Source: Candidatus Fermentibacteraceae bacterium
GTDB lineage: Bacteria; Fermentibacterota; Fermentibacteria; Fermentibacterales; JCC-6
Reading direction: 5' to 3'
Assembly (NCBI GenBank): GCA_016744855.1
Contig: JADGDO010000003.1
Span: 241,294-305,293, forward strand
DNA: 64,000 bases
Shown: positions 25,087 to 34,407 of the stretch, one piece after another
Position numbering within the stretch: the stretch's first letter is position 1
Layout: the number at the start of each line of letters is the position of its first letter
Notes under the pieces: generated by a model
The model's input: the letters and a program-made list of their open reading frames with translations, nothing else
Told to the model about the DNA's origin: nothing
Database searches by the model: none
Made by a program: the position numbers and the translations under genes

Positions 25087-26082
25087 GTGTTTTCATACAG
25101 AAATGTTAAAGTGGGAATACTTCTTTATCTGCTTATTCCAATAATGGGATGTGCAAGCAATGATGTTAGCGGACCTGCCTCGGGAAACATTGATTACAGA
25201 CTTGAGATGAGAAGTTTCATAACTGACCTGGGAATTTATGCAAGAGACATTAACAGCTCTTTCATCATAATTCCGCAAAATGGACAGGAGCTGATAACCG
25301 ACACCGGGAATGGCGATGGAAACCCAATGGCAGACTACCTTGCTGTAATTGATGCCACCGGAAGAGAAGACATGTTTTATGGATATAACAATGATGATGA
25401 AGCCACCCCAGATGAAGAGATGCTACACCTTTTGGATCTGTGCCTTCTTTGTGAGCAATATGGTGTTGAGGTTCTTGCTACAGATTACTGCTCTGCTCAA
25501 AGCAAAGTGGATGATTCATATGCTCTGAATGAACAGAATGGCTTCATCTCTTTTGCCGCTGACGAGAGGGATTTGAATAACATTCCTGACTACCCTGCAT
25601 CACCATACAATGAGAATAACAATGACATTATCTCAGTTTCAGATGCGCAAAACTTTCTCTACCTGATAAACAGCGAGAACTACAACAACAAGCAGGAATT
25701 CATTGATGCTGTAGCCCAGACCAATTACGATGCTGTCATAATAGATCTGTACTATAACGATGACTCCTTCACTCCGGCCGAGATAGAACGGCTGAAAACC
25801 AAGCCTAATGGTGGTTCCAGACTTGTCTTCTGTTACATGAGTATCGGCGAAGCGGAAGATTACCGGTACTACTGGCAGAGTGGATGGGAAGTTGGTAATC
25901 CTGATTGGCTTAATGCAGAGAATCCCTACTGGGCAGGCAATTACAAGGTAAACTACTGGGACTCAGAATGGCAGTCTATCATTTTCGGTAATCAAGAATC
26001 ATACCTGAAGAAAATCCTTGATGTCGGTTTTGACGGTGTCTATCTTGATATAGTGGATGCCTTTGAATACTTCGAAGAATAG
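25087..26082 (+). CDS. Lipoprotein with endo-alpha-1,4-polygalactosaminidase-like (GH114/TM1410) domain
   Basis: 331 residues from GTG 25087. The N-terminus is a lipoprotein signal ('LLYLLIPIMGC'). The remainder resembles the TM1410/MJ1477 TIM-barrel family related to GH114: 'NYDAVIIDLYYNDD', 'VFCYMSIGEAEDYRYYW', 'NPYWAGNYKVNYWDSEWQ', and a final 'GFDGVYLDIVDAFEYF' with two aspartates at a strand end. It would be an exported glycoside hydrolase on a galactosaminoglycan-like polymer; activity is inferred from the family only. It lies 12 nt downstream of the HD-GYP gene. Confidence 0.82.
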   Translation: MFSYRNVKVGILLYLLIPIMGCASNDVSGPASGNIDYRLEMRSFITDLGIYARDINSSFIIIPQNGQELITDTGNGDGNPMADYLAVIDATGREDMFYGYNNDDEATPDEEMLHLLDLCLLCEQYGVEVLATDYCSAQSKVDDSYALNEQNGFISFAADERDLNNIPDYPASPYNENNNDIISVSDAQNFLYLINSENYNNKQEFIDAVAQTNYDAVIIDLYYNDDSFTPAEIERLKTKPNGGSRLVFCYMSIGEAEDYRYYWQSGWEVGNPDWLNAENPYWAGNYKVNYWDSEWQSIIFGNQESYLKKILDVGFDGVYLDIVDAFEYFEE

Positions 26083-26089
26083 TAATCGC

Positions 26090-26111
26090 ATCAGGAAATA
26101 TCAATCCTGAT
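26090..26111. terminator. Weak hairpin between convergent genes
   Basis: ATCAGGA and TCCTGAT form a 7-bp stem around an 8-nt loop in the 35-nt gap between convergent stops. There is no T-tract; a transcription stop is only possible. Confidence 0.25.
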
Positions 26112-26117
26112 AGAATT

Positions 26118-27893
26118 TCAGGAGATATAAGGTAGGGAGCTTACTCTGTTTTTCCCCTCGCTTTTTCCAGTGTAGAGAGCTGAGTCTGCAAGTTGAATAG
26201 CTTCATCTACAGGAATCAACCCCCCAACGGAAACTCCAAACGTCATACTTAGGTGGATTGAAACATTCTTCCACTGGAATGGAGTTCTTTCTACAAGAGA
26301 CCTTATTTTTTCCGCAACTTTTATGGAACGCTGAAGTGATGTTTCCGGAAGCAGAAGAAGAAATTCCTCTCCTCCCCATCTGGAAGCAACATCCTGATTT
26401 CTAAGGCTTCTCTTCAATCGCTTTGCTACTTCTTTCAGCACTTCATCACCGCAGGCATGTCCATGATGATCATTAACCAACTTAAAACTATCGATATCTG
26501 CCATGACAAGTCCGAAGTTTCTAGCTGTTCTTGATGATCGTGTTTGCTCCTCTGATAAACTTCTCATCATAGCTCTTCTGTTAGCCAACCCAGTAAGGGT
26601 GTCCACTCGAGAAAGCCTTTCAGCTCGCGAATATGCATCTTTCAGTTCTCTATTCACCCGAGTTCTGAATCGAACGTTTCGATAAAAAAGCACTAGAGAC
26701 ACTCCTGCCAGTACAAGTCCTGCAGCGGCGGCGGTAATCATTTTCTGCTGTGTTGTTTTCTCTCTGCGAAGGCGTTCAATTTCCCACTCTTTTGCTTCAG
26801 TTTCATAACGAACCCTGAGTATATCAAGTTCGCGTACGCGATTCTCAGAAAGAAATTCCTCAGCTATCTGATGACAGATCATGTTAGTTTCGAGAGCTTT
26901 CTCAAATTGTGATTTGCTCCTGTAGATGTGTGCTTTCTCACGCAAGATATCTCGAAGGCTCTTGCGGTCATTAAGCTCTTCAGCCAAGGTTTCAGCACTT
27001 TCTGACAATGTCATAGCTTCATCTAAATTCCCCTGAGTTCTTCCCAGTTCAATCAGTTTAATAGATACTGAGAGAATTCCCCTTTTTCTACCAAGTTTTT
27101 CGGAGAGAGTCATTGAACGTTTGAAAAAACTTTCTGCATCATCAAGCTCATTACGTGCCATGTACACTGAACCCAGACTCGTCAGAGCCATTGAAGCAAG
27201 ATATTTGTCATCACGGAGTTCTGCTTCTTCAAGAGTCTGCTTGTAGACACGAAGAGATTCATCCAAGCGCCCCTGAGAATGATAAACATTGCCTGTGTTG
27301 TAGAGAATACCCGGGATCCCTTCAATGAAGCCTTCTCGTACGTAAATTGCATGACATTTCTTGTAGTAGCTCAGGGCAGCTTCGAGGTCATTGGAGTTTC
27401 TCAATACATTACCGATAGTGGCCATTAGGTGCCCGAGGTTGATCCTTGCATATGGTGTTCTATCCTTAGCTGCGGATTTCTCAAAGAATTTGAGTGCATT
27501 AAGATAGTGCTTCAAAGATAGATTCAGATTGTTCACATAAAACTGTACATCGCCGAGTCTACGAAAGCAACGTCCTTGTTGAATTGAGTCGCCCAGTATT
27601 TGAAAATGATTCAGAGCAGAAGAATAGTGTTCGAGAGCACTACGGTACTGCTCATTCGTCCTGGTGACATCGCCCAACCCAAAATAGGCTTCGCCCTGAC
27701 CGCGCCTATACCCTATTCTGCGGGATAGGTCTAGAGCTTCGGAGCTGATTTCCTCAGCCAGGTCCTTGTTATCTTTTAGAGTAAGAGTAGAAAGCTGATT
27801 AAGAAGATCTGCGCGCGATTTCCCAACAGCACTTTCAAGCTGAGTTTCGATTTCCCGGGCAGATAAAGATTCAAACTCAAGGTTGGTTGTCAT
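26118..27893 (-). CDS. TPR-repeat diguanylate cyclase (GGDEF)
   Basis: 591 residues. An N-terminal superhelix of about nine TPR units (roughly 35-360; 'GEAYFGLGDVTRTNEQYRSALEHY' type) is followed by a coiled coil. One membrane helix ('MITAAAAGLVLAGVSLVLFY') and a C-terminal GGDEF domain end the protein. The active-site loop is 'RWGGEEFLLLLP' (GGEEF) and the product-inhibition I-site RxxD (RNQD) lies five residues before it, so an active, feedback-inhibited c-di-GMP synthase is likely. ATG 27893 has GAGGGAG 6 nt upstream and follows the stop of the cyclase/ATPase gene by 11 nt. The TPR region has no signal peptide, so it may be cytosolic with a reversed anchor. Confidence 0.92.
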   Translation of the reverse strand: MTTNLEFESLSAREIETQLESAVGKSRADLLNQLSTLTLKDNKDLAEEISSEALDLSRRIGYRRGQGEAYFGLGDVTRTNEQYRSALEHYSSALNHFQILGDSIQQGRCFRRLGDVQFYVNNLNLSLKHYLNALKFFEKSAAKDRTPYARINLGHLMATIGNVLRNSNDLEAALSYYKKCHAIYVREGFIEGIPGILYNTGNVYHSQGRLDESLRVYKQTLEEAELRDDKYLASMALTSLGSVYMARNELDDAESFFKRSMTLSEKLGRKRGILSVSIKLIELGRTQGNLDEAMTLSESAETLAEELNDRKSLRDILREKAHIYRSKSQFEKALETNMICHQIAEEFLSENRVRELDILRVRYETEAKEWEIERLRREKTTQQKMITAAAAGLVLAGVSLVLFYRNVRFRTRVNRELKDAYSRAERLSRVDTLTGLANRRAMMRSLSEEQTRSSRTARNFGLVMADIDSFKLVNDHHGHACGDEVLKEVAKRLKRSLRNQDVASRWGGEEFLLLLPETSLQRSIKVAEKIRSLVERTPFQWKNVSIHLSMTFGVSVGGLIPVDEAIQLADSALYTGKSEGKNRVSSLPYIS

Positions 27894-27904
27894 TCTGCGC
27901 TCCC

Positions 27905-30900
27905 TCAAATCTCAGTTGTGGGATACAAACCTTTCAATTCATCAAGCTTATTCCTGAAGTCCCAGCTGGGCATGCCAAGTTGTATCTTCTCTCCCAGCTC
28001 AATGCATTCAGAAAGAATCTCATTGTTATCACTACACAAATAAAGCTCAAGCAACAGGTCAAACCTACTCTTATCATCTGATTTCTTGTCGAGTTCTTTT
28101 CTCAGCAGTTTTTCCGCTGTATCAGATTTATTCTGTAACCTGAGAAGAATCGCCCTGCACCACAGCAGATTCTGCCGACGGGTATGAGCGATTTCCAGCT
28201 CTGCAATCTTTGCAATTTGCTCTTCTGCCTCATCAATCCTACCGATAGCCAATAGAAGATGAGCAATCTCAAAACTGTAATCTATCTGATAAACTCCCAA
28301 TCCCTCATCCTCGCAAACCTGAAAAGCCTGTCGATAAAAATCAAGTGCCTTCTCAAGTTTCCCTACTCTTCTGAATTCTCTCGCCAGATCTGCAAGAGAA
28401 ATTGAAAGAGCCTCACTTCCACCAAACTTTCTTGAAAGACTCTCAGCCTTATTTAGAAGCTCAAAAACCTCAGGGGAAGAGTTGATTCTTCCGAGGAGAG
28501 AACCTAGGTTTCCAAGGGCCTGAAGCTCCAATAGCCGGCTGCCAGTTCTCCTTGCAAGTTCAAGGTGTCTTCTTGTCATCAGTACAGAAGCAGACTGTTT
28601 CCCGGGAAGATACTTGTAAACAAGTGCAAGATTGCCGACTGCAATGGTCTCCACAATTAAATCACCTGTTTCAGTGGCAAAAGAGAGTACATGTTTCAAA
28701 GCTTCCTCTGCTTCACTGTATCTTTGGAGACGGAGCATACATCCTGAAGCATTTCCAAGAGCTTTGATTGCGATCAATTGCTCTTCATCTGAGCCCCTTT
28801 TAAGCTCTTTGTAAACTGCAAGAAGATGCTCCATGGCTTCCTCTGTTTTTGCCTGAAGCATCAGAATGCGCCCCCTGAGATGAAGAATCTGTGGCCGCAA
28901 TCCGGGGTTCAACTCTTCAAGACCTTCAACATAGACACTGGCATCATTAGGCTTGCCTTGATTTGTAGCCAGGTTTGCCTGCATCAGCTGCACCTTGCTC
29001 TTCTGGATAGGCGTAAGAGTTTCTGAGGATACAAGTTGGATCATATCTTCTGCTTCCTCCCAGTTGCCACTCGATGCATGAAGATCAAAAATCATTCGGT
29101 ATGCGTCTATTCTTGAAGGAATGTCTTTTGATAAGGCGAGAATTCTTCTCATTTGCTCTATACAGGTAACGACCATTCTCCGAGAAAATGAATGCCGCCC
29201 TGCCTTCATATACCAGACAGCTGCTTCATCAATACTGTCAGCCATTTCCAGATGGAAAGCTATGCTATGGGCTTTTTCAGGAGAACTTCCCCACAGATTC
29301 TTCATTTCATCAGCAGTTTTCAGATGAATTCTTCGTCTCTCAGAATGAAGTTGTAGATTGTATGCAGCCTCCCTAAGCAGAACGTGAACAAAACTGTACA
29401 TACCATCAGCAGTTCGCTCCCATACCCTCTCGACAACACCAGAATGAAAAATATCAAGCAAATCATCTTCTGACATCACTTGCCGGAGAATGCGGGGATC
29501 AAAAACTCTGCCCAAGACGCTTCCGGAAAGCACTGCCTCTCTCAAGTTGAATTCAAGTCTGTCCAGCCTTGCAACCAGAAGAGCATGGATATTTCCTGGA
29601 AAATTTTCCTTGTCAGGCGGTTTTGCGGATGAAGTAAGCATCATGGCATATTGCTCCAGAAAGAACGGGATTCCATCGGTTCGATGATGCATCCATCTAA
29701 GAAGTTCCTCTGAGGGCTCAATGCCCAAACTCCACTCGAGAAAACTTCTGCAACCAGCTTGAGAAAGAGGTGACAGCTCCATTTGAACCGGAGCCAATCC
29801 TATATCTCTGACTAGGCCATCTGCCCCGGGTCTTGTCATAAGAAGTATGGAAGGTTTGCACTCTCCAAGCTCCTCCAGTATATCGGCAAGCAGGTGAACG
29901 GAGTCCTGATCAATCCACTGAAGATCATCGAATACAATGACAGTCTTTCGCAGCAGGCAATGACCTCTAATGAAAGCAGCTAAAACTGATACTGTATTCT
30001 GAAATCTGCTTTGTGGATTTAAACCCTGATAAAGAGACTTCTCCCAGAAGAGACCTACAACAGCGGCCAGCACAGATTCACCCCTTAGTAATTCATCCGA
30101 TACATCGCCTGCTGCAGGATCCTCAAGCTCATCCAACTGGTCTATGAAAGAGTAGAGCTTCTCACGGAAAACCGCCAGTCCTCCTTCACCCGCATCCAGT
30201 TTTAAGAGTTCACCCAACCATCTTGAGAAAATATCAGAACCTGCTCCGGACATATCTTCGCATCTGATGGAAATAACAAAAACATCTTGCATCCGTTGGA
30301 TAAGTTCTGTAACAATACGAGTCTTACCCATCCCTGTTATGCCAGTAAGCTGAATCTGGGAATTGTTCTGCTTCAGACCAGTTTCGAGGCGAGCAAGAAC
30401 ATCCTCTCTTTCTATCAGAGGGGGTATGCGGTCGACTGAGACAACTCTCTTCTTCCAGGGTGATAAAACAAAAGCTCGAACTGGGGAAGAAATTCCCTTC
30501 AGAGTGATACTTCTCTCTGAGCGATGAAACAATTGAGAAGTACGGTCGAAAACAGCATCACTGTAAACGGAATTCCAGTTAGCTGAGTTATGCATTCGAG
30601 CTGCCAGATTAACAGAGGGACCGAGAACAGTATAGGATTCAAGAAGAGGGGTGCGGAGAAGACCGCTGAAAACAAGACCGTTCGCAGCGCCAACCCTTAC
30701 ACGGCCATTAGCACGGGCAAATACCTGCTGAAGAAAGAGATCTGCTCTACGGGTATCATCCTCCCTGGAAATCGGAGCCCCAAAAACAACAAGGATATGA
30801 TAATTATTGTTACCCGCTTCAAGACCTGATACATAACCTCCGAGTTCACCGGCAATCTCAAGAACAAGCTCTTGAAAACTCCTGGGGCAATCATTTCCAC

Positions 30901-31510
30901 TTCTGTTCTCCAGAGAGAGGAAAAGACTTACAACCTGTCTGAATTCATTCTCTATTGTTTCTCCAAATAGATCTGGAGGATTAAAACATGCCACTGGTGA
31001 TACTGTTGAATCAGTTGAAATGATGGTATTTTCGCTTACTAACGAATAGAATTCATCTGGTAAATTCGGATGGATATTAACTGCCGAGCGACTTATAGCG
31101 GAGCCCTGAAAACTGTAGAAAGTCCAACCATCCATTGAAATTGCATCCCAGCTAATCTCACCTTCACCAATGGATGTTCTCAGGGGAAGAAATCTATCCC
31201 GATCGAATAATTTGATCACTTCTATTGCCTTGTCCACATCCGAAACACCACCGGGAAAGACAACAGTGACTGCGTCACCAGCGAAAGAAACTGGAAAACC
31301 ATTGAAGCCGGCACAAGCATTGACTACTTGAGAAAGGGTATTACTGACTTCTGTTGAAATGAGCTCAGCACCCTCAGCACCGAGATCGGACATTTGATCG
31401 AATCTGGATGTAAAACCAATAATATCTGCCAGCAGGACTGCTCCGGGAAACGATCCTGCAACATCTCCACTGGCAATTCTATCCTCGATAAACTTTGGTG
31501 CGTATCTCAA
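27905..31510 (-). CDS. Class III nucleotidyl cyclase-like / AAA ATPase / TPR giant regulator
   Basis: About 1200 residues. Two class III cyclase homology domains lie at the N-terminus. The first keeps metal aspartates ('LLADIIGFTSRFD', 'SFAGDAVTVVF'); the second is degenerate ('YHILVVFGAPISREDDT', 'TVLGPSVNLAARMH'). A STAND-type ATPase follows ('ERED...LTGITGMGKTRIV' Walker A, 'KTVIVFDDLQWIDQDS' Walker B), then a long C-terminal TPR array. The layout matches cyclase/'predicted ATPase' signalling proteins that sense protein or nucleotide ligands. The start is uncertain: TTG 31510 has AAAGG 5 nt upstream, while the longest frame starts at TTG 31555 without a site. It is directly upstream of the diguanylate cyclase gene, so two nucleotide second-messenger enzymes share an operon. 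Confidence 0.9.
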   Translation of the reverse strand: MRYAPKFIEDRIASGDVAGSFPGAVLLADIIGFTSRFDQMSDLGAEGAELISTEVSNTLSQVVNACAGFNGFPVSFAGDAVTVVFPGGVSDVDKAIEVIKLFDRDRFLPLRTSIGEGEISWDAISMDGWTFYSFQGSAISRSAVNIHPNLPDEFYSLVSENTIISTDSTVSPVACFNPPDLFGETIENEFRQVVSLFLSLENRSGNDCPRSFQELVLEIAGELGGYVSGLEAGNNNYHILVVFGAPISREDDTRRADLFLQQVFARANGRVRVGAANGLVFSGLLRTPLLESYTVLGPSVNLAARMHNSANWNSVYSDAVFDRTSQLFHRSERSITLKGISSPVRAFVLSPWKKRVVSVDRIPPLIEREDVLARLETGLKQNNSQIQLTGITGMGKTRIVTELIQRMQDVFVISIRCEDMSGAGSDIFSRWLGELLKLDAGEGGLAVFREKLYSFIDQLDELEDPAAGDVSDELLRGESVLAAVVGLFWEKSLYQGLNPQSRFQNTVSVLAAFIRGHCLLRKTVIVFDDLQWIDQDSVHLLADILEELGECKPSILLMTRPGADGLVRDIGLAPVQMELSPLSQAGCRSFLEWSLGIEPSEELLRWMHHRTDGIPFFLEQYAMMLTSSAKPPDKENFPGNIHALLVARLDRLEFNLREAVLSGSVLGRVFDPRILRQVMSEDDLLDIFHSGVVERVWERTADGMYSFVHVLLREAAYNLQLHSERRRIHLKTADEMKNLWGSSPEKAHSIAFHLEMADSIDEAAVWYMKAGRHSFSRRMVVTCIEQMRRILALSKDIPSRIDAYRMIFDLHASSGNWEEAEDMIQLVSSETLTPIQKSKVQLMQANLATNQGKPNDASVYVEGLEELNPGLRPQILHLRGRILMLQAKTEEAMEHLLAVYKELKRGSDEEQLIAIKALGNASGCMLRLQRYSEAEEALKHVLSFATETGDLIVETIAVGNLALVYKYLPGKQSASVLMTRRHLELARRTGSRLLELQALGNLGSLLGRINSSPEVFELLNKAESLSRKFGGSEALSISLADLAREFRRVGKLEKALDFYRQAFQVCEDEGLGVYQIDYSFEIAHLLLAIGRIDEAEEQIAKIAELEIAHTRRQNLLWCRAILLRLQNKSDTAEKLLRKELDKKSDDKSRFDLLLELYLCSDNNEILSECIELGEKIQLGMPSWDFRNKLDELKGLYPTTEI

Positions 31511-31653
31511 ACAAACCTTTCGCACTAGTAAGCAAATTGCAGACCCACGAAACAATAGAGAGGATACTTCATCTCTGTCAAGATATGCATCATGAAAGTT
31601 AAACCCAGTTTGATATATAATTGAGTAGTTGTAAAAAACGAAAGGCAGTAGAA

Positions 31654-32763
31654 ATGAAGAATCACGTTGAGCTAAGACATCTTCTTCACAGTGAGCCCGA
31701 ATTGTCTGGCGGTGAGAGGGGAACAGCTAATACTCTTCTGCACTATCTTCAACATCACAAACCGGACAGTCTGATCTCAGGAATCGCTGGTCACGGCATA
31801 CTTGCTGTATACCAAGGAGAGCTCCCGGGACAAACAATTTTACTGCGCTGCGATATGGATGCACTCCCGATAGATGAAAAATCTAATCTCACCTACAGAT
31901 CCAGAAATAAAGATATCTCGCACAAATGTGGACACGACGGGCACATGGCTATAATGTGCGGGGTAGCGAAAGAGCTTTCAACTGCAAGGCCTTCTAGGGG
32001 AACAGTTGCTCTACTTTTCCAACCGGAAGAAGAAACCGGTCAGGGAGCTTTCAAAGTGATATCAGAATTACCTTTGAAACCGGATATATGCTTTGCACTT
32101 CACAATCTTCCCGGGTTCCCCCTTGCCTCAATAGTTACTAAAGAAGGTGCCTTTGCAGGAGCTTCTGCGGGATTGATAATTAACCTCAAAGGTCAGAGTT
32201 CACATGCAGCAGAACCACAGGAAGGTATCAGCCCAGCTCCTGCTGTCGCTTCTTTGATTTCCCTCTTTACTGAACTGACAAAAGTACCTGAAGGAGTAAT
32301 GGCCACTCTTACCCATATATCCATAGGTAAGGAGGCATTCGGCACTTCACCGGGTGATGCCACCCTAATGGTTACTCTCCGAGCCCTAACCAGCAGGCAG
32401 ATGAAAAAACTGACTGATCAAGTTTCTCTGAATATCAGCGAAATTGCATCAAAAAATAATCTTAACTTCACAACAGAGTGGAGGGAAGAATTTCCGGCAA
32501 CAAACAACGCTGCAATTCCAAATAGCATTGTCGAGCAGACAGCCAATGAGCTTGGCTACAAGGTTATAACTACAGAGAAAGCATTTTCCTGGTCGGAAGA
32601 TTTCGGGCACTTCACAGCGAAGTACACTGGAGCTCTCTTCGGTCTAGGTGCGGGTATTAACCACCCTCCACTGCACAGCCCTGACTACGATTTCGAGGAC
32701 AGGTTAATTCCTGTTGGCGTAGCCATGTTCATGGGAATAATCGAAAGGTTTCTAAAAGAGTGA
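31654..32763 (+). CDS. M20D-family amidohydrolase (hippurate / N-acyl amino acid hydrolase type)
   Basis: 369 residues from ATG 31654 (AAAGG 8 nt upstream). It is a di-zinc metallo-amidohydrolase: 'RCDMDALPIDE' (first metal Asp), 'HKCGHDGHMAIMCGVAKEL' (metal Cys/His), 'LLFQPEEETGQGAFKV' (catalytic and metal Glu) and a dimerisation domain around 165-275. The family cleaves N-acyl amino acids, IAA-amino acids or diaminopimelate derivatives; the substrate cannot be told here. It is coupled to the next methyltransferase by a GTGA overlap. Confidence 0.9.
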   Translation: MKNHVELRHLLHSEPELSGGERGTANTLLHYLQHHKPDSLISGIAGHGILAVYQGELPGQTILLRCDMDALPIDEKSNLTYRSRNKDISHKCGHDGHMAIMCGVAKELSTARPSRGTVALLFQPEEETGQGAFKVISELPLKPDICFALHNLPGFPLASIVTKEGAFAGASAGLIINLKGQSSHAAEPQEGISPAPAVASLISLFTELTKVPEGVMATLTHISIGKEAFGTSPGDATLMVTLRALTSRQMKKLTDQVSLNISEIASKNNLNFTTEWREEFPATNNAAIPNSIVEQTANELGYKVITTEKAFSWSEDFGHFTAKYTGALFGLGAGINHPPLHSPDYDFEDRLIPVGVAMFMGIIERFLKE

Positions 32764-33380
32764 CAGATACAAATATTACCATTCAAGAGTACGACAGAAA
32801 AGCAGTTTCTCTATCGGATCGATATGAATCAGCAGATGTAAAAACGCTGCAGAACACATTAGTGTTGACCTTCAAAAAGTGCAAAACAATTCTGGAACTG
32901 GGCTGCGGATCGGGCAGAGATGCAGCTTTCCTGCACGCACGCTTGCCCGATATAAAAATTAAAATCACTGATGGCAGCAGGGAAATGCTTAAAAAAGCAG
33001 CTGAACTCCATCCGGAACTGAGAGAGTCTCTAGCAAAGTATGAGCTGCCGACCTCACTCGAGAGTGAAAAAGGAAAATTTGAGGGTATCTATTCGATCGC
33101 AGCACTGATGCACCTGCCTGAAAATAGCATTAGCCGCTCAGTGAAACTGATAGCGGGGTTGCTTGAAAAAGACGGCATTCTCTTCATGTCAGTTTGTACA
33201 AGCAGGGAAGAAAAGAAAGAGAATGACCGGAGACATTTTACTTTAAAGAGTAGAGAATGGTGGATCCGTGAGATTGAAGAAGCGGATTTATTCCTTCTTT
33301 CTGCAACGGATAACACCGACGGCCTGAATCGTGATAACACTGGCTGGCTAAATCTTACAGCAATTAATCGAAAACATTAA
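32760..33380 (+). CDS. Class I SAM-dependent methyltransferase
   Basis: 206 residues, starting with a GTG that overlaps the previous TGA. 'ILELGCGSGRDAAFLHARL' is motif I, 'IKITDGSREMLKKAAEL' the strand-2 acidic end, and 'FEGIYSIAALMHLPENSISRSVKLIAGLLEKDGILFMSV' motifs II-III. Similar to small tellurite/thiopurine-type methyltransferases in size; substrate unknown. Coupling to an amidohydrolase suggests a shared small-molecule pathway. Confidence 0.85.
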   Translation: MTDTNITIQEYDRKAVSLSDRYESADVKTLQNTLVLTFKKCKTILELGCGSGRDAAFLHARLPDIKIKITDGSREMLKKAAELHPELRESLAKYELPTSLESEKGKFEGIYSIAALMHLPENSISRSVKLIAGLLEKDGILFMSVCTSREEKKENDRRHFTLKSREWWIREIEEADLFLLSATDNTDGLNRDNTGWLNLTAINRKH

Positions 33381-33400
33381 CAAAGAAAAAATCACAAGGC

Positions 33401-33429
33401 TTGACAGCTGCCCCTCTCTACTCTATTTT
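33401..33429 (+). promoter_or_regulatory. Sigma70-type promoter for the membrane protein/regulator pair
   Basis: A perfect TTGACA (33401-33406), a 17-nt spacer and TATTTT (33424-33429), 30 nt before the start codon at 33460. Confidence 0.6.
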
Positions 33430-33459
33430 TCAGAGTACTCTAAAAGCGAAGGAGCAGAA

Positions 33460-34026
33460 ATGACAAGTAGTAAAATCGAATCCGATATCGAGTATGTGAA
33501 GGATCTTGTTTCAAAATCAGATGACTTACCTTCTCCCTCTTCCATATATGTGCTGTGGGCTGTTCTTATAACAATTGGTTTCTCCATGGTAGATTTTGCC
33601 CCCAGGTGGGTGGGGTTTTTCTGGATGATAGCGGGGCCAGCGGGAGGGCTCCTCAGCGGATATCTTGGCTGCAAAGCCGGAGCAAAAAAGGGCCAGATGA
33701 ACCGGGAAATTGGAATCAAACATGCTCTTCACTGGTCCGGCATGCTGGTGTTTATCTTTCTTGCGGTACTGCTCGGTATTATGGGTATCGTTCATGGGGT
33801 GGTTATCAGCCAGATTATTCTTCTAATCGTAGCTCTTGGCTGGTGGACAGCAGGGGTTCACTTCGATAGAAACTTCTTATGGTTGGGTGGAATGATGGCG
33901 CTCGGATTTCTTGGCACATTGTTTCTGGACAAATACGCCTGGACCGCAATGGGGATTCTACTTGGACTCACACTAATAATTATTGCAATGCGTAAAGGTA
34001 GGGAAAATGCCTCACAACCAGAGTGA
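33460..34026 (+). CDS. Membrane protein paired with a wHTH regulator
   Basis: 188 residues with a good AGGAG site. A soluble N-terminal segment (1-28) is followed by about five membrane helices ('SIYVLWAVLITIGFSMVDF', 'WVGFFWMIAGPAGGLLSGY', 'SGMLVFIFLAVLLGIMGIV', 'VISQIILLIVALGWWTAGV', 'AWTAMGILLGLTLIII'). Genes of this type commonly sit next to a small winged-helix regulator, as here; the function is unknown. It overlaps the regulator by 20 nt. Confidence 0.75.
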   Translation: MTSSKIESDIEYVKDLVSKSDDLPSPSSIYVLWAVLITIGFSMVDFAPRWVGFFWMIAGPAGGLLSGYLGCKAGAKKGQMNREIGIKHALHWSGMLVFIFLAVLLGIMGIVHGVVISQIILLIVALGWWTAGVHFDRNFLWLGGMMALGFLGTLFLDKYAWTAMGILLGLTLIIIAMRKGRENASQPE

Positions 34027-34330
34027 TGGTATAAAAAAGGCTCTTGATCAGCTCAGCAAGCTCCTCGGCCACAGAACAAGGCTTGGAATTTGTGTTCTAC
34101 TGGCAAGGCATACAGCACTTTCCTTTAGCAGGTTAAAGGAGCTTTTGGAGGAAACTGACGGCAGCCTGGGTGCCCAACTGAAGAAACTGGAGGAGGAGGA
34201 TTTTGTCTCTGTTAAGAAAGAATTCAGAGACCGCAAGCCTGTAAGCTGGTACAGCCTGACCGAAAAAGGACGAGTCGGCCTGGAGAACCACCTTCATGCT
34301 CTCACGGAGTTGATCCAACCAAAAAGTTGA
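34007..34330 (+). CDS. Winged-helix transcriptional regulator
   Basis: 107 residues from ATG 34007 (AGGGA upstream); the frame opens 24 nt earlier. 'LGHRTRLGICVLLARHTALSFSRLKELLEETDGSLGAQLKKLEEEDFVSVKKEFRDRKPVSWYSLTEKGR' is a clear winged helix of the HTH_34/transcriptional regulator group: recognition helix around 'GSLGAQLKKLEE', wing with 'RKPVSWYSLTEKG'. It probably controls its own operon with the overlapping membrane protein, from the promoter at 33401. Confidence 0.87.
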   Translation: MPHNQSDGIKKALDQLSKLLGHRTRLGICVLLARHTALSFSRLKELLEETDGSLGAQLKKLEEEDFVSVKKEFRDRKPVSWYSLTEKGRVGLENHLHALTELIQPKS

Positions 34331-34407
34331 CATAAACAATTATGCTACAATATTCTGACTTGCTAAAAAGTTTCATAAGGGGTTTCAGTACAACGAAAGG
34401 ATCTAAT

